DNA from: Symbiodinium natans | Lineage: Eukaryota; Sar; Dinophyceae; Suessiales; Symbiodiniaceae | Length of the DNA stretch: 64,000 nt | Assembly: GCA_905221605.1 (NCBI GenBank) | Contig: CAJNDS010002069.1 | Location: 408,541-472,540, forward strand | Direction: 5' to 3' | Part shown: positions 10,206 to 19,841 of the stretch, piece by piece | How the letters are laid out: every line of letters begins with the position of its first letter | Numbering within the stretch: the first letter of the stretch is position 1 | Made by a program: the position numbers and the translations under genes | The notes under the pieces: generated by a model | What the model was told of the DNA's origin: nothing | What the model saw: only the letters and a program-made list of their open reading frames with translations | Database searches by the model: none

Positions 10206-10515
10206 AAACCACGTTTCACATTTCACGCCCCCGCGGGCCCCCCACGTTTCACATTTCACGCCCCCTGCGGGCCTCCCACGTTTCACATTTCACGCCCCTC
10301 TGCGGGCCCTCCACGTTTCACATTTCACGCCCCCCTGCGTGCGGGTCCCCGACGTTTCACATTTCACGCCCCCCTCTCGGCCCTCCCAGGGCCTCCCAAA
10401 ATTCAACCATTTCACGCCCCCTGGGCCTCCCCCGAGCCTCCCAGAGTTCAACCATTTCACGCCCCCTGAGCCTCCCCGGGCCTCCCAGAGTTCAACCCGG
10501 GCCTCCCAGAGTTCA
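10206..10515. repeat. minisatellite, TTTCAC-rich orientation
   Basis: Units of 30-40 bp with core acgtttcacatttcacgccc, which is the reverse complement of the core at 9.36-9.9 kb. Toward the right end the unit changes to ttcaaccatttcacgccccc with cctccca spacers. The two arrays therefore form a large inverted pair separated by about 300 bp. Confidence 0.85.
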
Positions 10516-10842
10516 ACTGTAGCTCTCATTTGCGATGGAGTGCAAGAATTGCTCACCCTTCTTCTTCCACGGATCCGCATAGGTGAGATAGAATGTCTTG
10601 CAGCAGCGAGCCAAGGTGCCCATGTCCTGTTCGATGCCGAGGTATGCGTCGATGTCGCGGACGGTTTTGGGCTCCAAAGCAAGGGCATGCGCAAGGCATG
10701 CGTCCAAAGCCTCGAGTGCACCCATCCTGCCTGGCTCAATCGGAGGTGGAACCGAAAAGGGGACTGCGGCAAGAACAAGGTTGCGAGCAGGCTCATCAAA
10801 TCTGACGATGAACCTCCTAAGACACAAACTCCCAATCAGCAC
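10513..10842 (-). CDS. hypothetical protein fragment, possible exon
   Basis: A 109-codon frame ending at a stop next to the minisatellite. It contains EALDACLAHALALEPKTVRD and YLGIEQDMGTLARCCKTFYL, which look helical and protein-like rather than repeat-derived. The opening codon is non-ATG and no start context is evident, so it is best read as an internal or terminal exon on the minus strand. It lies on the same strand as the 8.3-9.2 kb ORF, and the two could be pieces of one split gene. No family recognised. Confidence 0.35.
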   Translation of the reverse strand: MLIGSLCLRRFIVRFDEPARNLVLAAVPFSVPPPIEPGRMGALEALDACLAHALALEPKTVRDIDAYLGIEQDMGTLARCCKTFYLTYADPWKKKGEQFLHSIANESYS

Positions 10843-11110
10843 GCTGCAAAACGGGAATCAATGGGTGCACGTTGCTTACGTGGAAGGGTCAGCACGAGCC
10901 CAAAACTGCCTACACATGCCTACATCGTCGCACGAAACTGCAAACGTCACAGAGCTGCAAGGCCAGGGGCGAGCCTTGCCCCGGGATCTCGATGAAGGAT
11001 CTCGATGATGCTGCGTGCGCCTGCCAGGTTGCCAGACCCAAATCCTTGTTCTACACCCTAAACACCAAGGAGGGCCGGCTCTCTGACCCGAGATCTTTCG
11101 GAGGATGGGC
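10843..11110. other. no supported gene
   Basis: Short overlapping frames only. One cctaaacacc word near 11049 resembles the telomere-like words seen elsewhere but is too short to call. Confidence 0.35.
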
Positions 11111-11117
11111 CCCCCCC

Positions 11118-11625
11118 CTTTGGGCAAAGGGGGGCTTAAGCCCCCCTTTAAGCCCCCCTTTAAGCCCCCCTTAAGCCCCCCTTCAAAGGGGTCCCTGCAA
11201 AGGGGGTCCCTTCGGGGGGGGGGGGGAAAGGGTGAAAGCCCTTAAGCCCCCCCTTAAGCCCCCCTTAAGCCCCCCCTTAAGCCCCCCCTTAAGCCCCCCC
11301 TTAAGCCCCCCCTTAAGCCCCCCCTTTAAGCCCCCCCCTTAAGCCCCCCCCTTAAGCCCCCCCTTAAAGCCCCCTTCAACCCCCCCTTTAAGCTCCCCTT
11401 TAAGCCCCCCTTTAAGCCCCCCTTTAAAGCCCCCCTTTAAACCCCCCTTTAAACCCCCCTTAGAGCCCCCTTGAAGGCCCCCCCGTTTTAAGGGGCCCCT
11501 GTAAGCCCCCCTTTAAAAAGCCCCCTTAGAGCCCCCTGAAGGCCCCCCGTTTTAAGGGGCTTAAAGCCCCCCCTTTAAGCCCCTTTTTTTAAGCCCCCTT
11601 AAAGCCCCCCCTAAAGTTCCCCCCT
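11118..11625. repeat. AAGCCCCCCTTT-type simple repeat, first block
   Basis: Units of 11-14 bp, ttaagcccccc or tttaagcccccc, repeat about 35 times with variable C-run length. Some units are inverted (ggggcttaaag). Such tracts are prone to slippage and assembly error. Confidence 0.9.
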
Positions 11626-11650
11626 GAAGCCGCAACCAAGCCCCCCCCTC

Positions 11651-12025
11651 TGTGGAGGGTTTAGGCAGCAGTTTAAGAGGCCTAATACTTGCTGGGCCTT
11701 TGGGCAGCAAGTTAAGAGGCGTAATACTTGCTGGGCCTTCTGCGGAGGGTTTAGGCAGCAGTTTAAGAGGCCTAATATTTGCTGGGCCTTTTTTGGAGGG
11801 TTTGGGCAGCAGTTTAAAAGGCGTAATACTTGCTGGGCCTTCTGCGGAGGGTTTAGGCAGCAGTTTAAGAGGCCTGATACTTGCTGGGCCTTTTGTGGAG
11901 GGTTTGGGCAGCAGTTTAAAAAGCGTAATGGGTTCGGGCAGCAGTTTAAGACGTCTAAGAGGCTTAATACCTGCTGGGCCTTCGGTGGAGGATTTAGGCA
12001 GCAGTTTAAGAGGCCCAATGCGAGC
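11651..12025. repeat. minisatellite of about 60 bp (aggcagcagtttaagaggcc units)
   Basis: Six to seven units of gagggtttaggcagcagttt then aagaggcctaatacttgctg then ggccttctgc. Two sub-variants alternate (aggcctaatac and aggcgtaatac). Frames open through the array (SSLRGLILAGP- and LNCCLNPP-type repeats) are repeat artefacts. Confidence 0.85.
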
Positions 12026-12029
12026 ATCG

Positions 12030-12310
12030 TGTTTGCAAATGGGGGGGGCTGAGCCCCCCCCAACCCCCCCGCTTGTTCAAGCCGGGCAAACGCGCGTGGA
12101 AGCATAGGAATCATGTCCAAAACAAAACAAAACAAAACATGGGGTTCTCGGCTTAGCCCCGCGCCATGTCACTGCTATGCAAATGGGGGGGGCTGCGCCC
12201 CCCCCAACCCCCCCGCTTTTTTTCTGCCGGGCAAGCTTGCGTGGAAGCATATGAATCATCTCTGAAACAAAACATGGGGTTCTCGGCTTAGCCCCGCGCC
12301 ACGTCACTGC
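12030..12310. repeat. two copies of the G8/C8 hairpin repeat
   Basis: The word gtttgcaaatgggggggg, then ctgag or ctgcg, then a run of C and aaccccccc, occurs at about 12035-12070 and again near 12178-12212. Each is followed by a pyrimidine-rich piece and gcgtggaagcatatgaatc-like sequence, giving a unit of about 130 bp. The G-run and C-run can pair into a hairpin with a 4-5 nt loop. Eight related copies lie at 39.0-39.8 kb. Confidence 0.8.
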
Positions 12311-12369
12311 TATGAACTCTCTGCTCCTTGAAACTCGAGTAATGAACACAAAAAACAAAAGAAGAAGCG

Positions 12370-12885
12370 AGCGGGGTGGAATTGCCCTTAAGCTCCCCTT
12401 TAAAAAGAGTCTCACTTCTCTGGTTTCGAAGAATGAAACCCAAAAAACAAAACAAGATTCGAGGGGGGTGGAATTTAGAATACATTCCCTTCTTTCTTTT
12501 CGTAAAGGGAAATGAATGTTTAGAGTCTCACTTCTCTGGTTTCGAAGAATGAAATCCAAAAACAAGCACAAAATGTATAACAAGATTCGAGGGGGGTGGA
12601 ATTTAGAATACATTCCCTTCTTTCGTTCCATCGTAAAGGGAAATGTATGTTTAGAGTCTCACTTCTCTGGTTTTGAATAATGAAATCCCAAAAAAACACA
12701 AAAACATAACAAGATTCGAGGGGGGTGGAATTTAGCATAAATTCCTTTCTCTCTCTTTTAGAGTCTCACTTTTCTAGTTTCGAAGAACGTAATCCAAAAA
12801 ACAAAACAAGATTCGAGGGGGGTGGAATTTAGAATAAATCCCTTCTCTCTTATCTTCAAGATAAAGTAATGTTTAGAGTCGCCCT
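12370..12885. repeat. tandem repeat of about 115 bp (aacaagattcgaggggggtg units)
   Basis: Four to five units contain gagtctcacttctctggttt, cgaagaatgaaatccaaaaa, acaagattcgaggggggtgg and aatttagaataaattccctt. The same words recur in weaker form at 35.49-35.72 kb. Minus-strand frames through it (repeated NSTPLESC) are repeat artefacts. Confidence 0.8.
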
Positions 12886-12889
12886 TAAG

Positions 12890-13545
12890 CCACTCTTTTT
12901 TCAGCCCCCTTAAGCCCTCCCCCTTAAGCCTCGCTAGCCCCCTTTTAAGCCCCCCTTTAAGCCCCCCCCTTTAAGCCCTTTAAGCCCCCTTCAACGCCCT
13001 TGAAGCCCCCCTTTCAGCCCCCTTTTTAAACCCCCCTTCCCCCCCGTTTAAGCCCTTTAAGCCCCCCTTTAAGCCCCCTTTAAGCCCCCCTTGAGCCTCC
13101 TTTAAGCCCCCCCTTAAGCCCCCCCTTAAGCCCCCTCTTTAAGCCCCCCTTAAGCCCCCCCCTTAAGCCCCCCCCTTAAAGCCCCCCCCTGAAAGCCCCC
13201 TTGAAGCCCCCCTTAAAGCCCCCCTTTAAGCCCCCTTTAGCCCCCCCCCTTTAAGCCCCCCCTTTACCCCCCTTCAAGCCCCCTTGAAGCCCCCTTTAAG
13301 CCCCCCTTTAAGCCCCCCCCCCTAAGCCCCCCCTTAAGCCCCCCCTTAAGCCCCCCCTTAAGCCCCCCCTTAAAGCCCCCCCTTAAGCCCCCCCTTAAGC
13401 CCCCCCTTAAGCCCCCCCCTTTAAGCCCCCTTTAAGCCCCCTTTAAAGCCCCTTCAAAGATCTTCTCCAAAGCCCCCCCCTTTGCCCCCCTTAAGCCCCC
13501 CTTTTAGCCCCCCCTTAAGCCCCCCCTTAAGCCCCCCTTTGAGCA
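12890..13545. repeat. AAGCCCCCCTTT-type simple repeat, second block
   Basis: Same unit as the first block at 11.1-11.6 kb: ttaagccccccc and tttaagcccccc repeated about 45 times with variable run lengths. The two blocks bracket the 11.65-12.88 kb minisatellites. Confidence 0.9.
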
Positions 13546-14350
13546 AAGGTGATGGGCCCATCAAGATCTTTCGACGCCGCGCGCGGGTGCCTGTACACGA
13601 AGCCAATGCTTGTTGGCTTCACGGTCTCTGTTCGTTGCAGAACGGTGGCTGCAGCACCACGTACTTTGCAGACAGATTTGTGTCTTAAGCGACATGTAAT
13701 CTGCCATCTGTAAGGTCTGTTGCGAGTTCATCCCAAAATTGCTGCTTCTCCTACAGACCTCCTCACAACCAGACTCCAGCTGGTCTGGCCAAAACTGCCG
13801 CAGTCTGGCGTGGCTGAACTCTCACATGGCGAGAAGCACGGTGGGAAGGAGCCGCGGCGTCTGTACGCTGTGTACAAAACGGCGTCTCAGCGCCAGCTTG
13901 CTGTGAAGCGCGCAGCCTCCAGGCCGTCGCAGGGTCGAATCCTGATCATTAAACGTAAAGCTCGGAAAGCTGCTCCAGTGTCAAGGTCAGCTCGTTCATA
14001 GCTTCCAGGCACACAATTTCACGACGAAGGCAGGGCCACTCGTAGGGCAGTGCCATGTCAAGATGTGCTGCACGGCTCATGTCCTTCCATATGGCTGTAC
14101 GATGCTACCGGACTCCCGCCGCAGGCTTGTCTAGATGGGGTGCCTGCATGACTACCACTGCGAGGACTTGTATGGCAGCAATTGCACGTCCAAGGACCTC
14201 CTTGCCACACTCGCCCTCAAGTTCACCCCTTCTCTTCTCCAACCAAGCTTGAGAACGCAGATTGCGTGCCAACTCACATATAAAGCGAAGCACACACTAG
14301 AAATACGAATGTGATTGTTGCAATACGAATACCATGACACCTCAGCCACC
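13546..14350. other. no supported gene
   Basis: Complex-sequence stretch between the C-rich array and the Merlin-like element. Several 60-90 codon frames overlap on both strands; none has a recognisable motif. Confidence 0.35.
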
Positions 14351-14370
14351 TGGATAAGAAAAAAACACCC

Positions 14371-14397
14371 TAAACACTAAACCCTAAACCCTCATCA
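14371..14397. repeat. interstitial TTTAGGG-type telomere words
   Basis: Reads ccctaaacactaaaccctaa accct, the complement of degenerate TTTAGGG units, about 355 bp left of the Merlin-like element. A second cluster (ccctaaccctaaagcctaaa ccc) lies inside the right end of the element. Confidence 0.55.
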
Positions 14398-14750
14398 GCA
14401 CATGGCAATCGCAAACCGTCACCCTCTGGATATTCAGATGCCAACTCAACGACTTCTATCTAGCAAACCGATATTGAAGGCTTAGAGGTTCTAAGCCCTC
14501 AAGGTAAGCCCTAAACCTGAAGGCCTTAAGCCTTTAGTCTTGAACGGGGCCCGCGACGGCTATGCAGTGTGCCTCAACGGCTCCTTCGCGACTGGTCGGA
14601 GTGATGGAAGTGGCGACGCGGCCACGCCCCAGGTCGCGGCGTGCAAAAAGAAGCGACTTGTCATTTTCAGTGAGCACCGCAACAGCTGCGAAGTACAACC
14701 CGTTCTCTGATTTCTGAACGCCATCTAATGAACATCCGTACAGCTTTCTT

Positions 14751-14777
14751 GGGCGGGCGCGGCGTTTAAAACGGTAG
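14751..14777 (+). repeat. left terminal inverted repeat
   Basis: Contains GGGCGCGGCGTTTAAAACGG followed by TAG. It pairs with 16555-16581 in inverted orientation, with a 3-bp mismatch block in the middle. Confidence 0.75.
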
Positions 14778-14975
14778 CCGCTGCCGTTTTTAACCGCTGC
14801 GTCTTTTTAATGGTCGCGGCGTTTAAAACGGCTGCCAACGTTTCGCAAATGTGCTGCCATCCAAGATGCATCATCTAATATTGGCTGTGGCATTTAAAGC
14901 GGCAATCTTGAAGTCTTTGAATCTATGCTTTTAAAGCATTTTGCTCAAAGTTTTGGCCTTTAGCCTCTTCTAGCT

Positions 14976-16418
14976 ATGGCTCGGACAGCGCACACTGCGC
15001 GAGTCCGATCTCGAATCGGAAAGCGGAGAACACCTGGACAGAGGGCAGAAGACAGCGACGAAGACCAGCGTGGTGCGCCTGCTTTAAGCTCAGCTGCTCC
15101 CGTTGTTGTCGAAGACGTCGACGAAGAGCCTCAAGGTGAGCCTGCTTCTGGTTCTGCAGGTCCATCAATGGAGGTGGAGCAGGAGGAAGTGGAGTACACT
15201 GGACATCAACAAGTAAGTCCAACAAGAAAGCGAGGCCGACTACCTGTTCCTGGACGCACGAAACTCAAGGGCAGAACTTCTTTGGCTGAGATTCTTGCAG
15301 CTTCGCCAGTGGACATTGCACAGATTCTCATCCAGAAGGGCTTTTGCAGAGATTCTCCTACAGCTGGAACGTGTGGATGTGAGAGTCCAAAGTGGAAGTT
15401 GGAGCCTTGCGGTGGTGCCTACTGGCGCTGCAAAGCTTGCAGAAAGACCGTAGCTCTAACAGCTGTTGACTCAGACTTGTTTGGTGGCCAGAGACTTTCT
15501 CTTCAAGCCATTGCAGGAGCACTTTGGCTTTACACGTCAAAGCTTCACCTCTCACCAGACGACTGCAGCCTGCTTCTTGGAGTGGACCACAGAGCAGTTC
15601 GCAGCCTTTTCGAGGCCTTCAACCAGTACTTTGTGCCCATCATTGACCAGTTGAATGATGCCACAGCGCGGATGTGGAGTTGGACGAGATTTCCTTTCGA
15701 TCTACTGGTCGATCGCACGGAATTGTCTGGCTCAGGTACTTAGCAGTTGCACGACGTGGCTCAAGTTTGGTCTGGTTGCAGCGTCTACCGCATCACTCGC
15801 AAAGGCCAAGGTGGAGGCGGCCCCATTTCTGTGGATGAAATGTGGTCGGCTCTGCTTTTGGAGTCTGACCAGCCAGTTCTGGCCAGGGGAAGCGTTTGCC
15901 ACACCGATGGTGCCAAGGCGTATCGGTGGTTGTCGAGTCCTTTGAACGATGGGACTCTGGTGGACGCTGCTGGCTTGAAGCTTTCGCACACGTGTGTCAA
16001 GCACAAACCGCCCCACCCAGAGTTTTCCAAGAAAATGCGTGTCCAGGTGTGGGTGGGAGACCACTACGAAGAGCAGGCAAGAGTTGGAGGGACCCAGAAA
16101 ATCGACGGGTTTTTCGCGAGTTTCCGACGTGTTGTTGGAAGACGCCCCTTAAACACTGTAGGCCCTTCCTCCGAAGAGAAGGCGCCCCGCATGGAGCAGC
16201 TCATGCATTTCCATGTGCGACTGTTCCAACTGAAGCATTGGTTTGGAGGGCAGGACATGTTTGCTGTTTTCGGAAAGCTTCGACAGTCTCAAAGAGACGT
16301 TGGAGCAGTGACTTGGGCATCCATGTCTGCCTTCAAACCGCCTTTCGTAAACCCGGAGCCTGCACAGCGCAATCCGGTAGTTGTTCGGGACGGAGTGCAA
16401 GTCCTCACCTTGGACTGA
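14976..16418 (+). pseudogene. IS1595/ISXO2-type DDE transposase with compensating frameshifts
   Basis: The first ATG (MARTAHTARVRSRIGKRR) opens a basic/acidic N-terminal tail. A zinc-ribbon-like segment follows (C-x-C-x10-C-x5-C-x2-C around CGCESPKWK and WRCKACRKTVAL), then a helix-turn-helix-like LSPDDCSLLLGVDHRAVRSL. In frame the protein stops at 15743. Reading the overlapping frame from about 15668 to 15785 instead gives DVELDEISFRSTGR, the first catalytic Asp region, and SSLVWLQRL. The original frame then resumes as ITRKGQGGGGPISVDEMWSA, HTDGAKAYRWL (second Asp) and TQKIDGFFASFRRVVGRR. The last acidic residue is Asp where the family has Glu. Two small indels about 115 bp apart thus inactivate the gene. 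Total length of about 480 codons is longer than bacterial relatives because of the N-terminal tail. Confidence 0.8.
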
Positions 16419-16465
16419 GTGCGAAAAACAGCTGTTGTTGACCGTGGGAAGGAGTAGGAGACACC

Positions 16466-16492
16466 TGAACCCTAACCCTAAAGCCTAAACCC
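16466..16492. repeat. interstitial telomere-like words
   Basis: Degenerate ccctaaccctaaagcctaaa followed by ccc lies between the transposase stop and the right-end hairpin of the element. Confidence 0.5.
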
Positions 16493-16503
16493 GAAAGCCG
16501 CGG

Positions 16504-16526
16504 CGGCGCGCGCTTCGCGCGCGCCG
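16504..16526. repeat. perfect GC hairpin near right end of Merlin-like element
   Basis: Arms CGGCGCGCGC and GCGCGCGCCG are perfectly complementary, with a TTC loop. A hairpin of the same design sits at the same distance from the TIR in the related copy at 34416-34440. Confidence 0.8.
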
Positions 16527-16554
16527 TTAATTTCTTTTTAATTTAATTTTAGTC

Positions 16555-16581
16555 TACCGTGCGAAACGCCGCGCCCGGCTC
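16555..16581 (-). repeat. right terminal inverted repeat
   Basis: On the minus strand it reads AGCCGGGCGCGGCGTTTCGC then ACGGTAG, the partner of 14751-14777. Confidence 0.75.
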
Positions 16582-17398
16582 TTCTTGCGGTCATGTTCTG
16601 AAACCCTATTCTCGATACCCCAACCAATCGCCCTGGAGCGCGACCAGAATTGGGAGGTGGCTATGTCCACTGTCGCCAAGTACTGTGGAGGTCATCTGAC
16701 GTGTCCTGTGTTTTCTGTAATTTTTCGGACCCTGAAATGGATCCGTGTGACTGGCCACGTGGTGTTGCGTTTTCGAGCATGTCTGGAACGTGCAGGCCTC
16801 TGCCAGCCAATTTTTTGGTTGCATAGCAGTCCACCTGCGTTCCAGTGCGCAACATGCAGATTGTGCGCCAGTGTGGCGTCCGAGTGCAATTTGCAGTTGG
16901 TAAGGGTGGAATCAGGCTGATAAAGAACATTCTTTTAGTTGTTTTGCCGTAAAAGTTCTGCCGAGATACATGTCGAAGCTCCGGGGTCTAGGGGCGCTTC
17001 ATTTTGTGTTTGTCGTGCTGGGAAGTGTCTCACGTTGTAGCCCTAGGGCCCGAGGTGGGGTGCAAAGAGCCCGGGCCGTGCTGCACTCTTGATTGAGGTG
17101 GGAAGCAAAGAGCCGTGCTGCAGCCTTAGATTTTGGGTGAGGTGGGAAGCAAACAGCCGGGGAGGCGGTGCTGCAGCCTTAGAATTTTGGGTGCGGGGGG
17201 GAAAGGAGCCCGGAGAGGGGTTGCGGCCCTAGTTTTTTTGGGTGAGGTGGGATGCAAAAAAGCTCGGGTATGCTGCAGCCCAGTGATGCCCAGTCAGGTC
17301 GATCAAAGACCGTGGGCAGGCTGTGATGCAGCCGCAGAATTTGGGGTGAGGCGGGAAGCAAAGCCCTGTGTGCGAAGCTTGTGGGAAAGCGACAGTTG

Positions 17399-17545
17399 CA
17401 AAGTAGATTGCCAAAAAACAGACTCGGAAGCCGAAAATCGTAAAGTTGGACCTTTTTTAAAACACTTATTATTAGTGCTTTAAAACGGGTCCAACTCTAC
17501 GATTTTCGGTTTCCGGGTCTGGTTTTTGGCAATCTATTGTGAACT
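17399..17545. repeat. long internal inverted repeat, arms about 50 bp
   Basis: The left arm begins agattgccaaaaaacagact and ends aaagttggacc. The right arm is the complement (gggtccaactctacgatttt ... tttttggcaatct) with about 90 percent match, around a roughly 40-bp AT-rich loop. The same structure occurs in copy 2 at about 19219-19365. Confidence 0.8.
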
Positions 17546-17724
17546 GGTGGAATCCCCGCAGTTTCGTCGTATGCGTCGAAGCTCCTGGTCTCGCGCGTTC
17601 ACGCTCTAAAAGTGGCGGTTTTCGTGCAGCTTTTGCTTCGATGCATAACCGCTGTGTTATTTTGCCAAGAGTGGTGTTGTTCTTGTTGAAGTGTCAACCG
17701 ACAGGTTATGCCGTAGCCGCAAAA

Positions 17725-17868
17725 TCATAAAGTTGACAATCTGCTGTTCAATGTTGGCAGTAGACTGGGGCTTCGGTTGCATGGGTGGAGGTGGGAGCAA
17801 GTCGCTACCTGTCAAATAACTTTCCAGCATTGAACAGCGAAATGTCAACCTTATGATCTGCCTGTCTC
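17725..17868. repeat. second internal inverted repeat, arms about 30 bp
   Basis: atcataaagttgacaatctg ctgttcaatg pairs with cattgaacagcgaaatgtca accttatgat across a loop of about 85 bp. It is repeated in copy 2 near 19545-19688. Confidence 0.75.
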
Positions 17869-18007
17869 TAGAAAGCGTTGATCTTTTTCTGACGACACTT
17901 GTCGAGGCGATCAAAGAACAATGCTGCATATGTCTCATCACTTGAGTGCAGTTTCAGGACCTAAAAAAACACAAGAAACGTAGGACGCATCACGTGACCT
18001 CCACAGT

Positions 18008-18500
18008 GCGAGAAAGATCTTACGTGAACACTGCAAGACTGCTTTGTCTTGGATGCCAGCCAAAGATCAGTCTGGCAAGCCACACATATCGACGGTGTTT
18101 TTGTTTTCTTGATCCAAACAGTCGAGACAGAATATCTTGTTCTTGTGTGAGTTGACTGCAGCTTTTTTTGAACTTACGCAGGTTCCAAAAAAGCAGCTGT
18201 ATTCCGGGCACCGAAAATGGGCCCTGGACTGTGGATTTCTTTTCTGAAAGCACAAGGTCACCCAGTTTGGAGCCCCAATTTGGGGCCCAGATTTAGGAGC
18301 CATTTCTGGGCCCGCTTGCGCCATTTTTTTTGCGGGCAGAAGCCAGATCTGCTTTACACAGCCGGTCGTTGTGAGCAAAACAAATAAGCCTCTTGCTCAG
18401 TTCTGATCTACGTCTTGCCAGTCTCCCTTAAAATTTCGAAGAATAGCAAGAAGAACGTGCGGCAAAGTCTCATTTGGAACCGGAAGTTTCTCTGACTCTA
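18008..18500. repeat. dispersed repeat, uninterrupted form
   Basis: The reverse complement of this spacer matches both flanks of the 22.9-28.95 kb array. Bases 18389-18500 correspond to 22788-22896 and bases about 18130-18385 correspond to 28951-29177. Shared words include cttccggttccaaatga, cagtccagggcccatttt and aagaacaagatattctgt. It therefore gives the sequence of that locus without the array. Confidence 0.75.
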
Positions 18501-19827
18501 ACTGTGGAGGTCATCTGACGTGTCCTATGTTTTCTGTAATTTTTCGGACCCTGAAATGGATCCGTGTGACTGGCCACGTGGTGTTGCGTTTTCGAGCATG
18601 TCTGGAACGTGCAGGCCTCTGCCAGCCAATTTTTTGGTTGCATAGCAGTCCACCTGCGTTCCAGTGCGCAACATGCAGATTGTGCGCCAGTGTGGCGTCC
18701 GAGTGCAATTTGCAGTTGGTAAGGGTGGAATCAGGCTGATAAAGAACATTCTTTTAGTTGTTTTGCCGTAAAAGTTCTGCCGAGATACATGTCGAAGCTC
18801 CGGGGTCTAGGGGCGCTTCATTTTGTGTTTGTCGTGCTGGGAAGTGTCTCACGTTGTAGCCCTAGGGCCCGAGGTGGGGTGCAAAGAGCCCGGGCCGTGC
18901 TGCACTCTTGATTGAGGTGGGAAGCAAAGAGCCGTGCTGCAGCCTTAGATTTTGGGTGAGGTGGGAAGCAAACAGCCGGGGAGGCGGTGCTGCAGCCTTA
19001 GAATTTTGGGTGCGGGGGGGGAAAGGAGCCCGGAGAGGGGTTGCAGCCCTAGTTTTTTTGGGTGAGGTGGGATGCAAAAAAGCTCGGGTATGCTGCAGCC
19101 CAGTGATGCCCAGTCAGGTCGATCAAAGACCGTGGGCAGGCTGTGATGCAGCCGCAGAATTTGGGGTGAGGCGGGAAGCAAAGCCCTGTGTGCGAAGCCT
19201 GTGGGAAAGCGACAGTTGCAAAGTAGATTGCCAAAAAACAGACTCGGAAGCCGAAAATCGTAAAGTTGGACCTTTTTTAAAACACTTATTATTAGTTCTT
19301 TAAAACGGGTCCAACTCTACGATTTTCGGTTTCCGGGTCTGGTTTTTGGCAATCTATTGTGAACTGGTGGAATCCCCGCAGTTTCGTCGTATTCGTCGAA
19401 GCTCGTGGTCTCGCGCGTTCACGCTCTAAAAGTGGCGGTTTTCGTGCAGCTTTTGCTTCGATGCATAACCGCTGTGTTATTTTGCCAAGAGTGGTGTTGT
19501 TCTTGTTGAAGTGTCAACCGACAGGTTATGCCGTAGCCGCAAAATCATAAAGTTGACAATCTGCTGTTCAATGTTGGCAGTAGACTGGGGCTTCGGTTGC
19601 ATGGGTGGAGGTGGGAGCAAGTCGCTACCTGTCAAATAACTTTCCAGCATTGAACAGCGAAATGTCAACCTTATGATCTGCCTGTCTCTAGAAAGCGTTG
19701 ATCTTTTTCTGACGACACTTGTCGAGGCGATCAAAGAACAATGCTGCATATGTCTCATCGCTTGAGTGCAGTTTCAGGACCTAAAAAAACACAAGAAACG
19801 TAGGACGCATCACGTGACCTCCACAGT
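18501..19827. mobile_element. 1.33-kb TIR element, copy 2
   Basis: Nearly base-for-base the same as 16682-18007, with single-base differences such as cctatg for cctgtg near the left end and gcagccct for gcggccct near 19041. Both TIRs and both internal inverted repeats are kept. The high identity implies a recent copy or tandem duplication. The flank beyond the right TIR differs from copy 1. Confidence 0.75.
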
Positions 19828-19841
19828 ATGTATTCATGGCC

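Larger units (their letters stand above)
14751..16581 (+). mobile_element. Merlin/IS1595-like DNA transposon, about 1.83 kb
   Basis: The left end starts with GGGCGGGCGCGGCG and the right end, read on the minus strand, starts with GAGCCGGGCGCGGCG. Over 24 bp the terminal inverted repeats match at about 21 positions, including CGGGCGCGGCGTTT and ACGGTAG. The 5 bp outside each end are ttctt (14746-14750 and 16582-16586), a possible target duplication shorter than the 8-9 bp usual for Merlin. Subterminal copies of gcggcgtttaaaacggc occur at about 14818. A perfect hairpin and an AT-rich spacer precede the right TIR. The element carries one transposase gene, now frameshifted. Confidence 0.75.
16682..18007. 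mobile_element. 1.33-kb TIR element, copy 1
   Basis: Starts with ACTGTGGAGGTCA and ends with its reverse complement TGACCTCCACAGT. The inverted similarity continues inward for about 55 bp at lower identity: tgtcctgtgttttctgtaat pairs with the complement of the right-end acaagaaacgtaggacgc region. The interior holds no intact transposase; it contains GTGCTGCAGCCTTAGA-type tandem units of about 65 bp (17060-17370) and two nested inverted repeats. It looks like a non-autonomous or foldback-type element. No convincing target-site duplication is visible. An 1819-bp shift gives an almost identical second copy. Confidence 0.7.

Noticed and set aside
9357-10515. CRISPR-like regular repeats
   Set aside because: Units are contiguous with no unique spacers, and the genome is clearly eukaryotic.
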